DNA of 25,169 nt from the NCBI GenBank assembly GCA_050185515.1, contig JBFWZG010000038.1, positions 1 through 25,169 of the forward strand, given 5' to 3'. The stretch is from JAQSWP01 sp050185515 (GTDB taxonomy: Bacteria > Pseudomonadota > Alphaproteobacteria > Reyranellales > JAQSWP01). Below are positions 14,558 to 22,259 of this stretch, in pieces (the stretch's first letter is position 1; every line of letters starts with the position of its first letter). The position numbers and the translations under genes were made by a program. The notes beneath the pieces are model-generated. The model saw nothing but the letters and a program-made list of their open reading frames with translations, was not told the DNA's origin and ran no database searches.

Positions 14558-16072
14558 TCAATCCGGCATCGGTTCGTCGAAAACGATGGCCGGTCGCGCG
14601 CCGAAGGCTTCGGCCAGCGAGGCCAGGCGGCGCTCGGTAACGTCGCCGAGCTGGTTGCGCAGCGCCGGCGGCACGGTCAAGGTCACGACGTTCTTGCTGC
14701 GGCTCAGCCGCGTGCGCGGCAACAGCCCCGGCGCGCCGCCGGAAAGATTGTAGGCCAGCCGCAGCGACGTGCCTATTCTCTGGGCGACCGCCGCCCATTC
14801 GTCTTGAATCAGGTTCAGCGCCATCGCCGCGTCCGTGCCGCGAATGCCGCTCTTGTATCGCCACATCAGCGCCAGGGCGAGCATCGCCCGTTCGCGATGA
14901 TCGATCCCCGGAACCGGCATGCGCAGCACACGCAGCAGCGCCTGTTCGCTGCGATAGTCCGGGTGATCGGCCCAGGCGATATCGCTCAGCAGCGATGCCG
15001 CGCGACGCAGCCGCGCCTCCTGCGCGGTCTCCCCCTGGAACACTGGCGAGGTCCAGTCGTGGATCTCGTCCGGCATCAGTTCGAACCGGCGCCATCGCAT
15101 GCCCTCGTCTTCGGCATAGGCGATCAGCGGATCGCGCCGCCGCTCTTCGTCCGAAAGAGCGTTGTAATAGAAACCTTCGCGTAGGCCGAAGGCGGAAAAG
15201 CGCAGCGATTTGGGCTGCAGTATGGCCAGCAATCGTTCCAGCACCTGCAGCGATACCGGCAGGGTCTCGAGCCGGCGCTTGGAGACGCCGACGATCTTCT
15301 CGAGCGATTTGGGACTCTGCTGCGCCAGCATCGACGCCATCTCGCGCGCCTCGCGGCCGGATATCCGGTATTCGTGGATGACATGCAGCGGGTAGCCGAC
15401 CTGCTCCATGTGCAGGCGGGCGAAGGCGCGCCAGGCGCCGCCCACCGGAAAGAACGTGCGGCCGCGATACTCCTGCAGCCATTTCACCGACGCCAGCGCG
15501 CTATCGATCACTTCCTTGGCGGTGCGCTTGCCGTTGAGCGCCTGCAGGCGCAAGGGGCCCAGCGGCAGCGTCACCGATGCGCCCAGCGTCCCCTTCTCCA
15601 GCGCCATCAGTTCGAGGCTGCCGCCTCCCAGATCGCCCATTACGCCATCGGCGTCCGGCATGCCGCAAATCACGCCCATGCCGGAGAGCTCGGCTTCCTC
15701 CTTGCCGCTGATGATATGGACCGGCTCTCCCGTGCGGCGCGTGACCTCCGCCACGAAGGCATCGCCATCGCTGGCATCGCGTACGGCCGCCGTGGCGACG
15801 AGATCGAGACGCACCACCTTCATGTTGCGCGCCAAAGTGACGAAACGCTGCAGATTGTCGAGCGCGCTTGTCACGCCGTCGGACGGCAACGCGCCGGTGC
15901 GCTCCAGGTCGCGGCCAAGACCGCACAGCACCTTCTCGTTGAAGACCGGCATGGGTGCGCGCAGCGCATGCTCGTAGACGACCAGACGTATCGAATTCGA
16001 CCCGATGTCGATTATGCCGATCCGTCCCCTGCCCCCAATGCTGGTGGCGGCGGAGTTTGGTGCTCTGGTCAT
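14558..16072 (-). CDS. ppx: Exopolyphosphatase, Ppx/GppA family
   Basis: A 504-residue phosphatase of the actin-like (ASKHA) fold that removes terminal phosphate from long polyphosphate chains, and may also hydrolyse pppGpp. The N-terminal phosphate-binding loop GIIDIGSNSIRLVVYE, the ATAAVRDASDGDAF region, the ISGKEEAELSGMGV segment with its catalytic glutamate, and the second nucleotide-binding loop GDLGGGSLELMAL are all present. The C-terminal half (TLPVSLQVLERLL ... SLLSDIAWADHPDYRSEQALLRV) resembles the helical HD-like domain. It lies 55 bp downstream of ppk1 on the same strand with no terminator between, so synthesis and breakdown of polyphosphate are probably encoded on one transcript, a common arrangement. 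Confidence 0.94.
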   Translation of the reverse strand: MTRAPNSAATSIGGRGRIGIIDIGSNSIRLVVYEHALRAPMPVFNEKVLCGLGRDLERTGALPSDGVTSALDNLQRFVTLARNMKVVRLDLVATAAVRDASDGDAFVAEVTRRTGEPVHIISGKEEAELSGMGVICGMPDADGVMGDLGGGSLELMALEKGTLGASVTLPLGPLRLQALNGKRTAKEVIDSALASVKWLQEYRGRTFFPVGGAWRAFARLHMEQVGYPLHVIHEYRISGREAREMASMLAQQSPKSLEKIVGVSKRRLETLPVSLQVLERLLAILQPKSLRFSAFGLREGFYYNALSDEERRRDPLIAYAEDEGMRWRRFELMPDEIHDWTSPVFQGETAQEARLRRAASLLSDIAWADHPDYRSEQALLRVLRMPVPGIDHRERAMLALALMWRYKSGIRGTDAAMALNLIQDEWAAVAQRIGTSLRLAYNLSGGAPGLLPRTRLSRSKNVVTLTVPPALRNQLGDVTERRLASLAEAFGARPAIVFDEPMPD

Positions 16073-16127
16073 GGCGAGGGTTTAGCTTCTGGGCCGACCG
16101 CGCGCAATGCGGCAGATCGGAACCGGT

Positions 16128-18374
16128 CTAGAACCGCGCCCGTCCGTTTTTCGCCAGCCCGTCGCCCAGCCGAAGCGCGCTGCCACGGCCTGAAAGGCTG
16201 GGATTGGTCATGAAATAAACATGGGCGTTGGGCGCGTTCTCGTCCGCCGGCATTCGCACGTATTCGCCTTCCGGTCCGAGCTGCCAGCTCTGCGCCACGT
16301 CCTTCAGGTTGTTCACCATGATCTGGTCGACGATCTGCTGGTGCACGGTCGGGTTCTCGATCGGCACCAGGGTCTCGACCCGCCGGTCGAGATTGCGCGG
16401 CATCCAGTCGGCCGAGGAGATGAACACCCGCGCCTTGCGCGAGGGCAGCTTCTCGCCGTTGCCGAAGCAGACGATGCGGGCATGCTCGAGAAAGCGGCCG
16501 ACGATGCTCTTGACCCGGATGTTATCTGACATGCCGGGCACTCCCGGGCGCAGGCAGCAGATGCCGCGCACTACCAGATCGATCTGCACCCCGGCCTTGG
16601 ACGCGGCGTAGAGCGCGTCGATGATCTCCGGATCGACCAGCGAGTTCATCTTGGCCCAGATTGCCGCCGGCTTGCCCTGGGCCGCCAGGGCCGCTTCCGC
16701 CGCGATGTGCCGCATCAGCGTCTGGCGCAGATTGACCGGCGAAATGGCAATCTTCTCGAGTTCAGTCGGCCGTGCGTAGCCGGTCATGTAGTTGAAGACT
16801 CGTGCGGCGTCGCGCGACAGCGTCGCGTCGGACGTGAAGAACGAAAGGTCGGTGTAGATCTTTGCGGTGATCGGATGGTAGTTGCCAGTGCCGAAATGCA
16901 CGTAGGTGCGCGCGCCCGTGCCTTCGCGCCGCACCACCATCGAGACCTTGGCGTGGGTCTTGAGGTCGATGAAGCCGTACACCACTTGCACGCCGGCGCG
17001 CTCGAGGTCGCGCGACCAGCGGATGTTGGCTTCCTCGTCGAAGCGGGCCTTGAGCTCGACCAGCGCCGTCACCGTCTTGCCCGATTCGGCGGCCTCGATC
17101 AGCGCCTTGACGATCGGGGAATCCTTGCTGGTGCGGTACAGCGTCTGCTTGATCGCGATAACGGCCGGATCGCGCGCCGCCTGGCGGATGAACTGCAGCA
17201 CCACGTCGAAGCTTTCGTACGGGTGATGCACGAGGATGTCCTTGGCCCGGATGGCCGCGAAGCAGTCGCCGCCGAAATCGCGGATGCGCTCGGGAAAGCG
17301 CGCCGTATAGGGCGGGAACTTCAGGTCCGGCCGCTCGTCGACGATCACGGCGTTGACCGATTCGATATTGAGCGACATGTCGAGGTAGAAGACGTCGACC
17401 TCGTCCTCGGTGATCTCGAGCTGCTCGAACAGGAAATCGCGAAGATAGGCCGGCATGTCGGAGTTCAGCGTCAGCGAGATCAGATCGCCGCGCCGGCGGC
17501 CCTTGAGCGCCGTCTCGAAGGTCGAGACCAGATCCTCGGCCTCTTCGTTGATTTCCACTTCGGAATCGCGAATCAGGCGGCAATAGCCCTTGTCGATGAC
17601 CTTGTAGCCCGGAAACAGGCGGTCGAAATAGAGCTCGACCAGGCGCTTGATGGAGATGAAGCGCAGGCTGGTCGAGGGAATGCGCACGAAGCGTTCCAGC
17701 TGCGAAGGCAGCGGCAGCAGCCCCATCATGTTGCGCCCGTCCGAGGCGCGCCGCAGCTCGAGCAGGCAGGACGTGCTGAGATTGGCCAGGAAGGGGAACG
17801 GGTGCGCCGGATCGATCGCCAGCGGCGTCAGCACCGGAAACACCTGCTCGATGAAATACTGGTCGAGCCAGGCCTTCTCTTCGGCGGTGAGTTCCTCGGG
17901 CTCGACGACGGCAATGCCTTCGCGGCGCAGTTCGGTGCGCAGCTGCGCCCACACCGTCTGCTGCCGTTCCACCAGTTCCGTCACGGTGTCGCGGATGGCA
18001 AGAAGCTGCTGCTGCGGCGTCAGGCCGTCGTCGGAAACGGTCTGCACGCCCGAACGCACCATGTCGCGCAGCCCGGCGACACGCACCATGTAGAACTCGT
18101 CGAGATTGTTGGCCGATATCGACAGGAAGCGCACGCGCTCGAGCAGCGGATGGCGCGGATTGGTCGCCTCTTCCAGCACCCGAGTATTGAACGCCAGCCA
18201 GGAAAGTTCGCGGTTGATGAACCGCTTGGGCGACTTGGGATCGATCAGCGCCACCGGCGGGCTGGCGGCCGCGCGCGCCGCGACCTTGTCGGCGGTCTTG
18301 GTCGCCGCCGGCAGCGCGCTGGCGGCATCGGCCTTCACCGCAGCGGCGGCGGGAAGCTGTTCGACATTGGACAT
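16128..18374 (-). CDS. ppk1: Polyphosphate kinase 1
   Basis: A 748-residue enzyme that reversibly transfers the gamma-phosphate of ATP onto a growing polyphosphate chain through a phosphohistidine intermediate. The four-domain PPK1 layout is visible: an N-terminal domain (FINRELSWLAFNTRVLEEA ... RVRFLSISANNLDEFYMVRVAGL), the head domain, and two C-terminal phospholipase-D-like domains. His474 in DLKTHAKVSMVVRR is the expected autophosphorylated residue, and His631 in FLEHARIVCFGNG is the second conserved histidine. VHFGTGNYHPITAKIYTDLSFFT and SSADWMPRNLDRRVE are typical. The protein has an extra alanine-rich N-terminal tail of about 48 residues of unknown role. A candidate PHO box with a -10 lies directly upstream, so expression may rise under phosphate starvation. 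ppx follows in the same operon, and a sixA-like gene is divergent. Confidence 0.97.
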   Translation of the reverse strand: MSNVEQLPAAAAVKADAASALPAATKTADKVAARAAASPPVALIDPKSPKRFINRELSWLAFNTRVLEEATNPRHPLLERVRFLSISANNLDEFYMVRVAGLRDMVRSGVQTVSDDGLTPQQQLLAIRDTVTELVERQQTVWAQLRTELRREGIAVVEPEELTAEEKAWLDQYFIEQVFPVLTPLAIDPAHPFPFLANLSTSCLLELRRASDGRNMMGLLPLPSQLERFVRIPSTSLRFISIKRLVELYFDRLFPGYKVIDKGYCRLIRDSEVEINEEAEDLVSTFETALKGRRRGDLISLTLNSDMPAYLRDFLFEQLEITEDEVDVFYLDMSLNIESVNAVIVDERPDLKFPPYTARFPERIRDFGGDCFAAIRAKDILVHHPYESFDVVLQFIRQAARDPAVIAIKQTLYRTSKDSPIVKALIEAAESGKTVTALVELKARFDEEANIRWSRDLERAGVQVVYGFIDLKTHAKVSMVVRREGTGARTYVHFGTGNYHPITAKIYTDLSFFTSDATLSRDAARVFNYMTGYARPTELEKIAISPVNLRQTLMRHIAAEAALAAQGKPAAIWAKMNSLVDPEIIDALYAASKAGVQIDLVVRGICCLRPGVPGMSDNIRVKSIVGRFLEHARIVCFGNGEKLPSRKARVFISSADWMPRNLDRRVETLVPIENPTVHQQIVDQIMVNNLKDVAQSWQLGPEGEYVRMPADENAPNAHVYFMTNPSLSGRGSALRLGDGLAKNGRARF

Positions 18375-18417
18375 TCGGACGGTCTCGATGGCTCAAAATT
18401 CGGACTTATCACCAGCC

Positions 18418-18451
18418 AATTTAGACTTCCTGCATGACTCTGTCATGACGT
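18418..18451 (-). promoter_or_regulatory. Candidate PHO box and promoter of ppk1
   Basis: On the minus strand two GTCAT cores (18449-18445 and 18438-18434) are exactly 11 bp apart, the spacing of PhoB-binding half-sites (CTGTCAT-N4-CTGTCAT). Ten bases downstream lies TAAATT (18423-18418), a fair -10 box, as in classic Pho promoters where the PHO box replaces the -35. Each 7-bp half-site matches the consensus at 5 of 7 positions. This is a by-eye match. Confidence 0.5.
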
Positions 18452-18507
18452 CCTGATAAGTATCTGAACCGACAAGGCAATTCGGCCCCAACCATGACGC
18501 TTTTGTG

Positions 18508-19029
18508 ATGAAGACACTCTGCCTGCTGCGCCACGCCAAGTCGGCCTGGCCGTCCGGAATTGGCGATTTCGACCGTCCCCTGAACGGCCGCGGCCGCGAA
18601 ACCGCGGGGCTGATGGGCCGCTACATGGCGGGTGCGGCCCTGGCACCGGACATCGTGCTGTGTTCGGCCGCCACCCGTACCCGCGAGACACTCGAACTGG
18701 CGGCCTTGTTCTGGAAGAGCCGGCCGACGATCGTCATCGAGCCGGAACTCTACCTCGCCGGCGAACGCACGCTGATGGCGCAGGCGCGGCGCATCGACGA
18801 TCGCCACCGCATCGGCCTGATCATTGGGCACAATCCCGGGACCCAGGCGCTGGCGCTGCAGCTCGCCGATTCGGCCCCGGAGACCGAGCGCGACCGGCTG
18901 GCGACCAAGTATCCCACGGCCGGCCTCGCCGTGTTCGATTTCGACGTCGAGGACTGGTCGCAGCTCGCGCCCGAACTCGCCACCTTGCGGGTCTTCGTCA
19001 CGCCCCGCTCGCTGGCGGTGCGCAACTGA
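18508..19029 (+). CDS. sixA: SixA-like histidine phosphatase family protein
   Basis: A 173-residue protein of the phosphoglycerate-mutase-like histidine phosphatase superfamily. The phosphorylated His9 lies in LCLLRHAKSAW, and the second catalytic histidine is His108 in LIIGHNPGTQALA. SAATRTRETLELA provides the conserved arginines. The RHAKS form, small size and C-terminal VFDFDVEDWSQL strand fit the SixA branch, whose E. coli member dephosphorylates histidine phosphotransfer proteins; bacterial relatives may instead act on small phosphate esters. The ATG at 18508 is preceded by GTG 18505; neither has a clear ribosome-binding site. Divergence from ppk1 across 133 bp, and sharing of the putative PHO box region, suggests a link to phosphate or polyphosphate metabolism, which is inference. 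Confidence 0.87.
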   Translation: MKTLCLLRHAKSAWPSGIGDFDRPLNGRGRETAGLMGRYMAGAALAPDIVLCSAATRTRETLELAALFWKSRPTIVIEPELYLAGERTLMAQARRIDDRHRIGLIIGHNPGTQALALQLADSAPETERDRLATKYPTAGLAVFDFDVEDWSQLAPELATLRVFVTPRSLAVRN

Positions 19030-19044
19030 TGCGCAATCATCCTT

Positions 19045-19512
19045 TCACTTCACCCGCGTCCAGGTTTGCGACTTGCCGAGCATCGGCATCAGCACGAAGC
19101 CGCGCAGCACCAGCGTGTCGGCCGCTTCGCGCGTGATGCGCGCCGAATAGGTCTCGCCGTCCTCGGCGTTGTAGATCTTGCCGCCGTTCCAAACGCCCGG
19201 CTCGTCCGACTTGCGGAACCCGTGAAGGAACTCCAGTCCGAGAATGCGCCGCTGGCGCAGGCTCTCGTCCGGATTCTTCACGTCGCGGACCTCCTCGACG
19301 CTGGCGGCCGGCGTCTGGTCCGGATTCGTGGCGTTGCGCAGCCACACCACCTTGCCGCAGACCTCGCCGCGCGCCGGATCGGCGCAGCGATAGAGCTCGA
19401 CATGGGCGTTGGTCGATTCGGTCTGCCACTTTCCGTAGACGTCGGCGCCGGTCTGCGCCGAAGCAGCCGAGGCGAAAGCGACGGCGATGATCGCGAGAAA
19501 TGGAAGGCGCAT
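19045..19512 (-). CDS. DUF2147 domain exported protein
   Basis: A 155-residue protein with a short Sec signal peptide (MRLPFLAIIAVAFASAASAQ). The mature part matches the DUF2147 family: GKWQTESTNAHVELYRCADPARGEVCGKVVWL near residues 27-58 with the two conserved cysteines (43 and 52), and the later GVWNGGKIYNAEDGETYSARIT segment, then a final strand LVLRGFV ... SQTWTRVK. It is probably a small periplasmic beta-barrel protein; no biochemical role is established for the family that I can name with certainty. Its ATG overlaps the stop codon of the SDR gene by one base (TGATG), so it should be translationally coupled as the last gene of the hdaA operon. It ends 15 bp from the convergent sixA stop. 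Confidence 0.86.
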   Translation of the reverse strand: MRLPFLAIIAVAFASAASAQTGADVYGKWQTESTNAHVELYRCADPARGEVCGKVVWLRNATNPDQTPAASVEEVRDVKNPDESLRQRRILGLEFLHGFRKSDEPGVWNGGKIYNAEDGETYSARITREAADTLVLRGFVLMPMLGKSQTWTRVK

Positions 19513-20291
19513 CAGAAAGTCCCCGGATACTGGCCGCCGTCCAGAAGGACATTCTGCCCGGTCATGAAGCCGGCGTGGACGCTGCACAGAAAGGCGCACA
19601 TGGCGCCGAATTCCTCGGGAGTGCCGAAACGGCCGGCAGGATTGGCCTTGGCCGATATCTCCGCTTCCTCCTCCGCCGATCTGTTGTTGCTGCGCGCGCG
19701 GGTGGCGATGTTGGAGCGCAGCCGATCGGTATCGAACGGTCCGGGCAACAGGTTGTTGATGGTGACGCCATGGCGGGCGGTCGTGCGCGCCACGCCGGCG
19801 ATGAAGCCGGTCAGCCCCGAACGGGCGCCGTTGGAGAGCCCAAGAATGTCGATCGGCGCCTTGACCGCGCTGGAGGTGATGTTGACCACGCGGCCGAAGC
19901 CGCGCTGCATCATGCCGTCCACTGTCGCCTTGATCAGTTCGATCGGCGTCAGCATGTTGGCGTCGACCGCCTTGATCCAGTCCTCGCGCGACCAGTTGCG
20001 GAAATTGCCCGGGGGCGGCCCGCCGGCGTTGTTCACCAGAATATCCGGCGCCGGACAGGCCTTGAGCGCCGCCGCGCGACCGGCCTCGGTCGTGATATCG
20101 CCGGCGACGGCCGTGACCGTCGCGCCAGTGGCCTTGCGGATCTCCGCCGCCGTCTCTTCCAGCGTCTGCGCCGTGCGCGCGGTGATGGTGACGTGCACGC
20201 CTTCGCGCGCCAGCGCCATGGCGCAGCCCTTGCCCAGTCCTTTGCTGGCGGCGCACACGATCGCCTTGCGTCCCGCGATCCCCAGATCCAT
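19512..20291 (-). CDS. SDR-family protein lacking the YxxxK catalytic pair
   Basis: A 259-residue protein with the fold of short-chain dehydrogenase/reductases. The first glycine-rich loop is modified (CAASKGLGKG at residues 13-22, with AA in place of TG), NNAG (87-90) is intact, and ITSS at 138-141 keeps the serine. Where the active-site Tyr-x3-Lys should be, the sequence reads SNGAR (153-157), so both catalytic residues are replaced by Ser and Arg. The C-terminal DTDRLRSNIATRAR and GQNVLLDGGQYPG segments resemble beta-ketoacyl-ACP-reductase-like proteins. A known SDR subgroup (BKR-like SDRs with an incomplete tetrad) has this pattern, so the change is unlikely to be a sequencing error. Function may be binding or an altered reaction. 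It begins 3 bp after the hdaA stop, with a GGGAG site. Confidence 0.88.
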   Translation of the reverse strand: MDLGIAGRKAIVCAASKGLGKGCAMALAREGVHVTITARTAQTLEETAAEIRKATGATVTAVAGDITTEAGRAAALKACPAPDILVNNAGGPPPGNFRNWSREDWIKAVDANMLTPIELIKATVDGMMQRGFGRVVNITSSAVKAPIDILGLSNGARSGLTGFIAGVARTTARHGVTINNLLPGPFDTDRLRSNIATRARSNNRSAEEEAEISAKANPAGRFGTPEEFGAMCAFLCSVHAGFMTGQNVLLDGGQYPGTF

Positions 20292-20294
20292 GGC

Positions 20295-21008
20295 CTACGC
20301 TCCCTCGCTCTCGTCGTTATCTGGTTGTAGCGCGGCGAGCACCTTGGCCGCCAGCGGCACGGTGATCGCCCGCTTGCCCGCCAGCGCTTCCGCGTCGATC
20401 GCCGCCACCAGTTCGCGGGCGAAAGCCAGCGAGCGGTCCATGCGCGGCAGTAGATACGCGATGACCTCGCCGCCTAGCGCCACCTGGCGATCGCCGAACA
20501 GCTTGACCAGCACCGCGGCCAGCAGCGCCTCGTCGGGCGCGCCGACAGCGGCGACCGGCAGCGCCGCCAGTCGCGATCGCAGATCGGGGAGAACGGCGTT
20601 CCAGCGCGCCGGCGCGGCCCGGCCGGTCAGCAGCAGCGAACCGCCCTGCTGGCGGGTCAGGTTCAGAAGATGGAAAAGCGCGGCGTCGCCGGCGGCATTT
20701 CCGACCGAGGCATCGGCGGCATCGACGACGACGGCTGTCGGCCGCAGCGCCGCCAGCTCCGGCAGCGCCGCGGTCAGCAGATCGGGCGTGATCCAGCGTG
20801 CGCCCGTGGCGGTCGCCCAGACATGCGCCAGATGCGTCTTGCCGCTGCCCGGCGGCCCGACCAGCGCCAGCGTCGCGCCGCCGGACGCCGGGTGGCGGTC
20901 GAGCGCCGCCAGGGCGGCTTCATTGGCCTCGGCGACGAGAAAATCCACCCGGCTGTAATGCGGCCGGTGCGGCAGGTCGAGAGCGAACTGGCGCGCGCGC
21001 TGGGTCAT
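20295..21008 (-). CDS. hdaA: DnaA regulatory inactivator HdaA
   Basis: A 237-residue AAA+ protein related to DnaA domain III. In Alphaproteobacteria HdaA, bound to the sliding clamp on DNA, stimulates ATP hydrolysis by DnaA and so prevents re-initiation of replication. At the N-terminus QFALDL (residues 7-12) is a good beta-clamp-binding motif. Walker A is GPPGSGKT (51-58), the Walker B strand is TAVVVDAADAS with a single acidic residue, as often in this family, and RSRLAALP supplies the arginine region. MDRSLAFARELVAAIDAEAL matches sensor 2 and the lid helix. The start overlaps the stop of the AI-2E gene by 4 bases (ATGA). This linkage with an AI-2E permease upstream is conserved in many Alphaproteobacteria. 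Confidence 0.9.
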   Translation of the reverse strand: MTQRARQFALDLPHRPHYSRVDFLVAEANEAALAALDRHPASGGATLALVGPPGSGKTHLAHVWATATGARWITPDLLTAALPELAALRPTAVVVDAADASVGNAAGDAALFHLLNLTRQQGGSLLLTGRAAPARWNAVLPDLRSRLAALPVAAVGAPDEALLAAVLVKLFGDRQVALGGEVIAYLLPRMDRSLAFARELVAAIDAEALAGKRAITVPLAAKVLAALQPDNDESEGA

Positions 21009-22189
21009 GGACTGGCGGACGTCGCCGGCGGCGGCGGATCGTTCGAGGCCAGCGCCTCTGTCGATTGCGCCTGCTCCGGATCGACCACGACCGGCGGCAC
21101 CTGGAACGGCGGCACGTGGCCGTCGTCGTACAGCCGGCTGGCGAGATAGTGTTTCATGAAGAACCGGCAAAGCACGCCGATCAGCGCCGCCACCGGTACG
21201 GCCAGCAGCACGCCGGTGAAGCCGAACAGGGCGCCGCCGGCCAGCAGCGCGAACATGATCCACACCGCATGCAGACCGACGCGGTCGCCGACCAGCTTCG
21301 GCGACAGGTAGTTGCCCTCCACCGCCTGGCCGAGGACAAAGATCGCCGCCACGATCGCGACGCTGGTCCAGTCGGGCGGAAACTGCGCCAGCGCCATGCC
21401 GATGGCGAGAATGCCGCCGACCAGGCTGCCGACATACGGGATGAAGGTGATAAGTCCGGCGATCAAACCGATCACCAGACCGAACTCCAGTCCGACCAGC
21501 GCGAGGGAGCCGGCATAGAAAGTGCCGAGGATCAGGCAGACCAGCGCCTGGCCTCGCATGTAGCCTGCGATCGACCGATCGGCCTCGTGGCCGAGCTGGC
21601 GGATCGTGCCGGCATATCGCCGCGGCAGCCACGAATCGATCTTGGCCACCATGTGATCCCAGTCGCGCAGAACGTAGAAAGCAACCACCGGCGTCAGCAC
21701 CAGCGTGGCGATGACGTCGAACAGGGCCAGTCCGCCGGCCAGCACCGAGCCCATGGCGTCGCTGAGCCAGGTGAATATCTCCGCGCCGCGCTCGCTCACC
21801 GCCTCCGCCACCTCGTTGGTCACGGTGCCGGTAATGCCGAGCGTCGGCTTGAGGGCCTCCAGTTTCGGCAGCAGACGCATGTTCAGTTCGGCCAGATAGC
21901 GCGGCAGATTCTCCGCGAAACCGACGGCCTGATCGTAGATCAGCGGCGCCAGCAGCAGGAGGAAGGCGAACAGCGCCAGCAGGAAGCCGATCAGAACGAT
22001 CGCGGTCCCGACGGTGCGGCCCAGCCCCCGACGTTCCAGGCGGTCGACCAGCGGATCGAGGAAATACGCGATGATCAGGCCCGCCACAAACGGCATCAGC
22101 ACATCGCGCAGCAGCCACAGCAGCGCGAAGAAGATCAAGCCGACGATCAGCCAGATCCGCAACTGCTTGCTTTCGGTCAGAGCGGGCAT
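21005..22189 (-). CDS. AI-2E family (UPF0118) membrane transporter
   Basis: A 394-residue inner-membrane protein with about seven or eight hydrophobic segments. It starts with IWLIVGLIFFALLWLLRDVLMPFVAGLIIAYFLDPLVDRLERRG, the typical first helices and loop of the family; a large soluble loop follows (about residues 90-150), then YMRGQALVCLILGTFYAGSLALVGLEFGLVIGLIAGLITFIPYVGSLVGG, the most conserved part. Family members include TqsA (autoinducer-2 export) and Na+/H+ antiporters, so the substrate is uncertain and the AI-2 name should not be taken literally. ATG 22189 is preferred because GGAAGG lies 4 bases upstream; ATG 22201 has its AGG directly adjacent. The C-terminus is hydrophilic and proline-rich. 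Its stop overlaps the hdaA start. Confidence 0.92.
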   Translation of the reverse strand: MPALTESKQLRIWLIVGLIFFALLWLLRDVLMPFVAGLIIAYFLDPLVDRLERRGLGRTVGTAIVLIGFLLALFAFLLLLAPLIYDQAVGFAENLPRYLAELNMRLLPKLEALKPTLGITGTVTNEVAEAVSERGAEIFTWLSDAMGSVLAGGLALFDVIATLVLTPVVAFYVLRDWDHMVAKIDSWLPRRYAGTIRQLGHEADRSIAGYMRGQALVCLILGTFYAGSLALVGLEFGLVIGLIAGLITFIPYVGSLVGGILAIGMALAQFPPDWTSVAIVAAIFVLGQAVEGNYLSPKLVGDRVGLHAVWIMFALLAGGALFGFTGVLLAVPVAALIGVLCRFFMKHYLASRLYDDGHVPPFQVPPVVVDPEQAQSTEALASNDPPPPATSASP

Positions 22190-22259
22190 GGTGCCTTCCA
22201 TCCTTGGCGCGGGACCGGGTACAACGTCCGGCGCGGGCGCGGGTTCACCGGATTTCCGC

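Noticed and set aside
16707..18437. A 576-codon open frame antisense to ppk1
   Set aside because: It mirrors the codon-position GC bias of ppk1, is rich in Arg, Gly, His and Asp with no recognisable domain, and PPK1 motifs on the other strand are complete.
18494..18508. A four-codon ATG-ACG-CTT-TTG-TGA leader overlapping the sixA start codon
   Set aside because: It could couple translation, but it has no ribosome-binding site and such short frames are expected by chance.
19066..20958. A 630-codon open frame on the plus strand across DUF2147, SDR and hdaA
   Set aside because: It runs through three well-supported minus-strand genes and encodes a Ser/Ala/Arg-rich sequence with no family signature.
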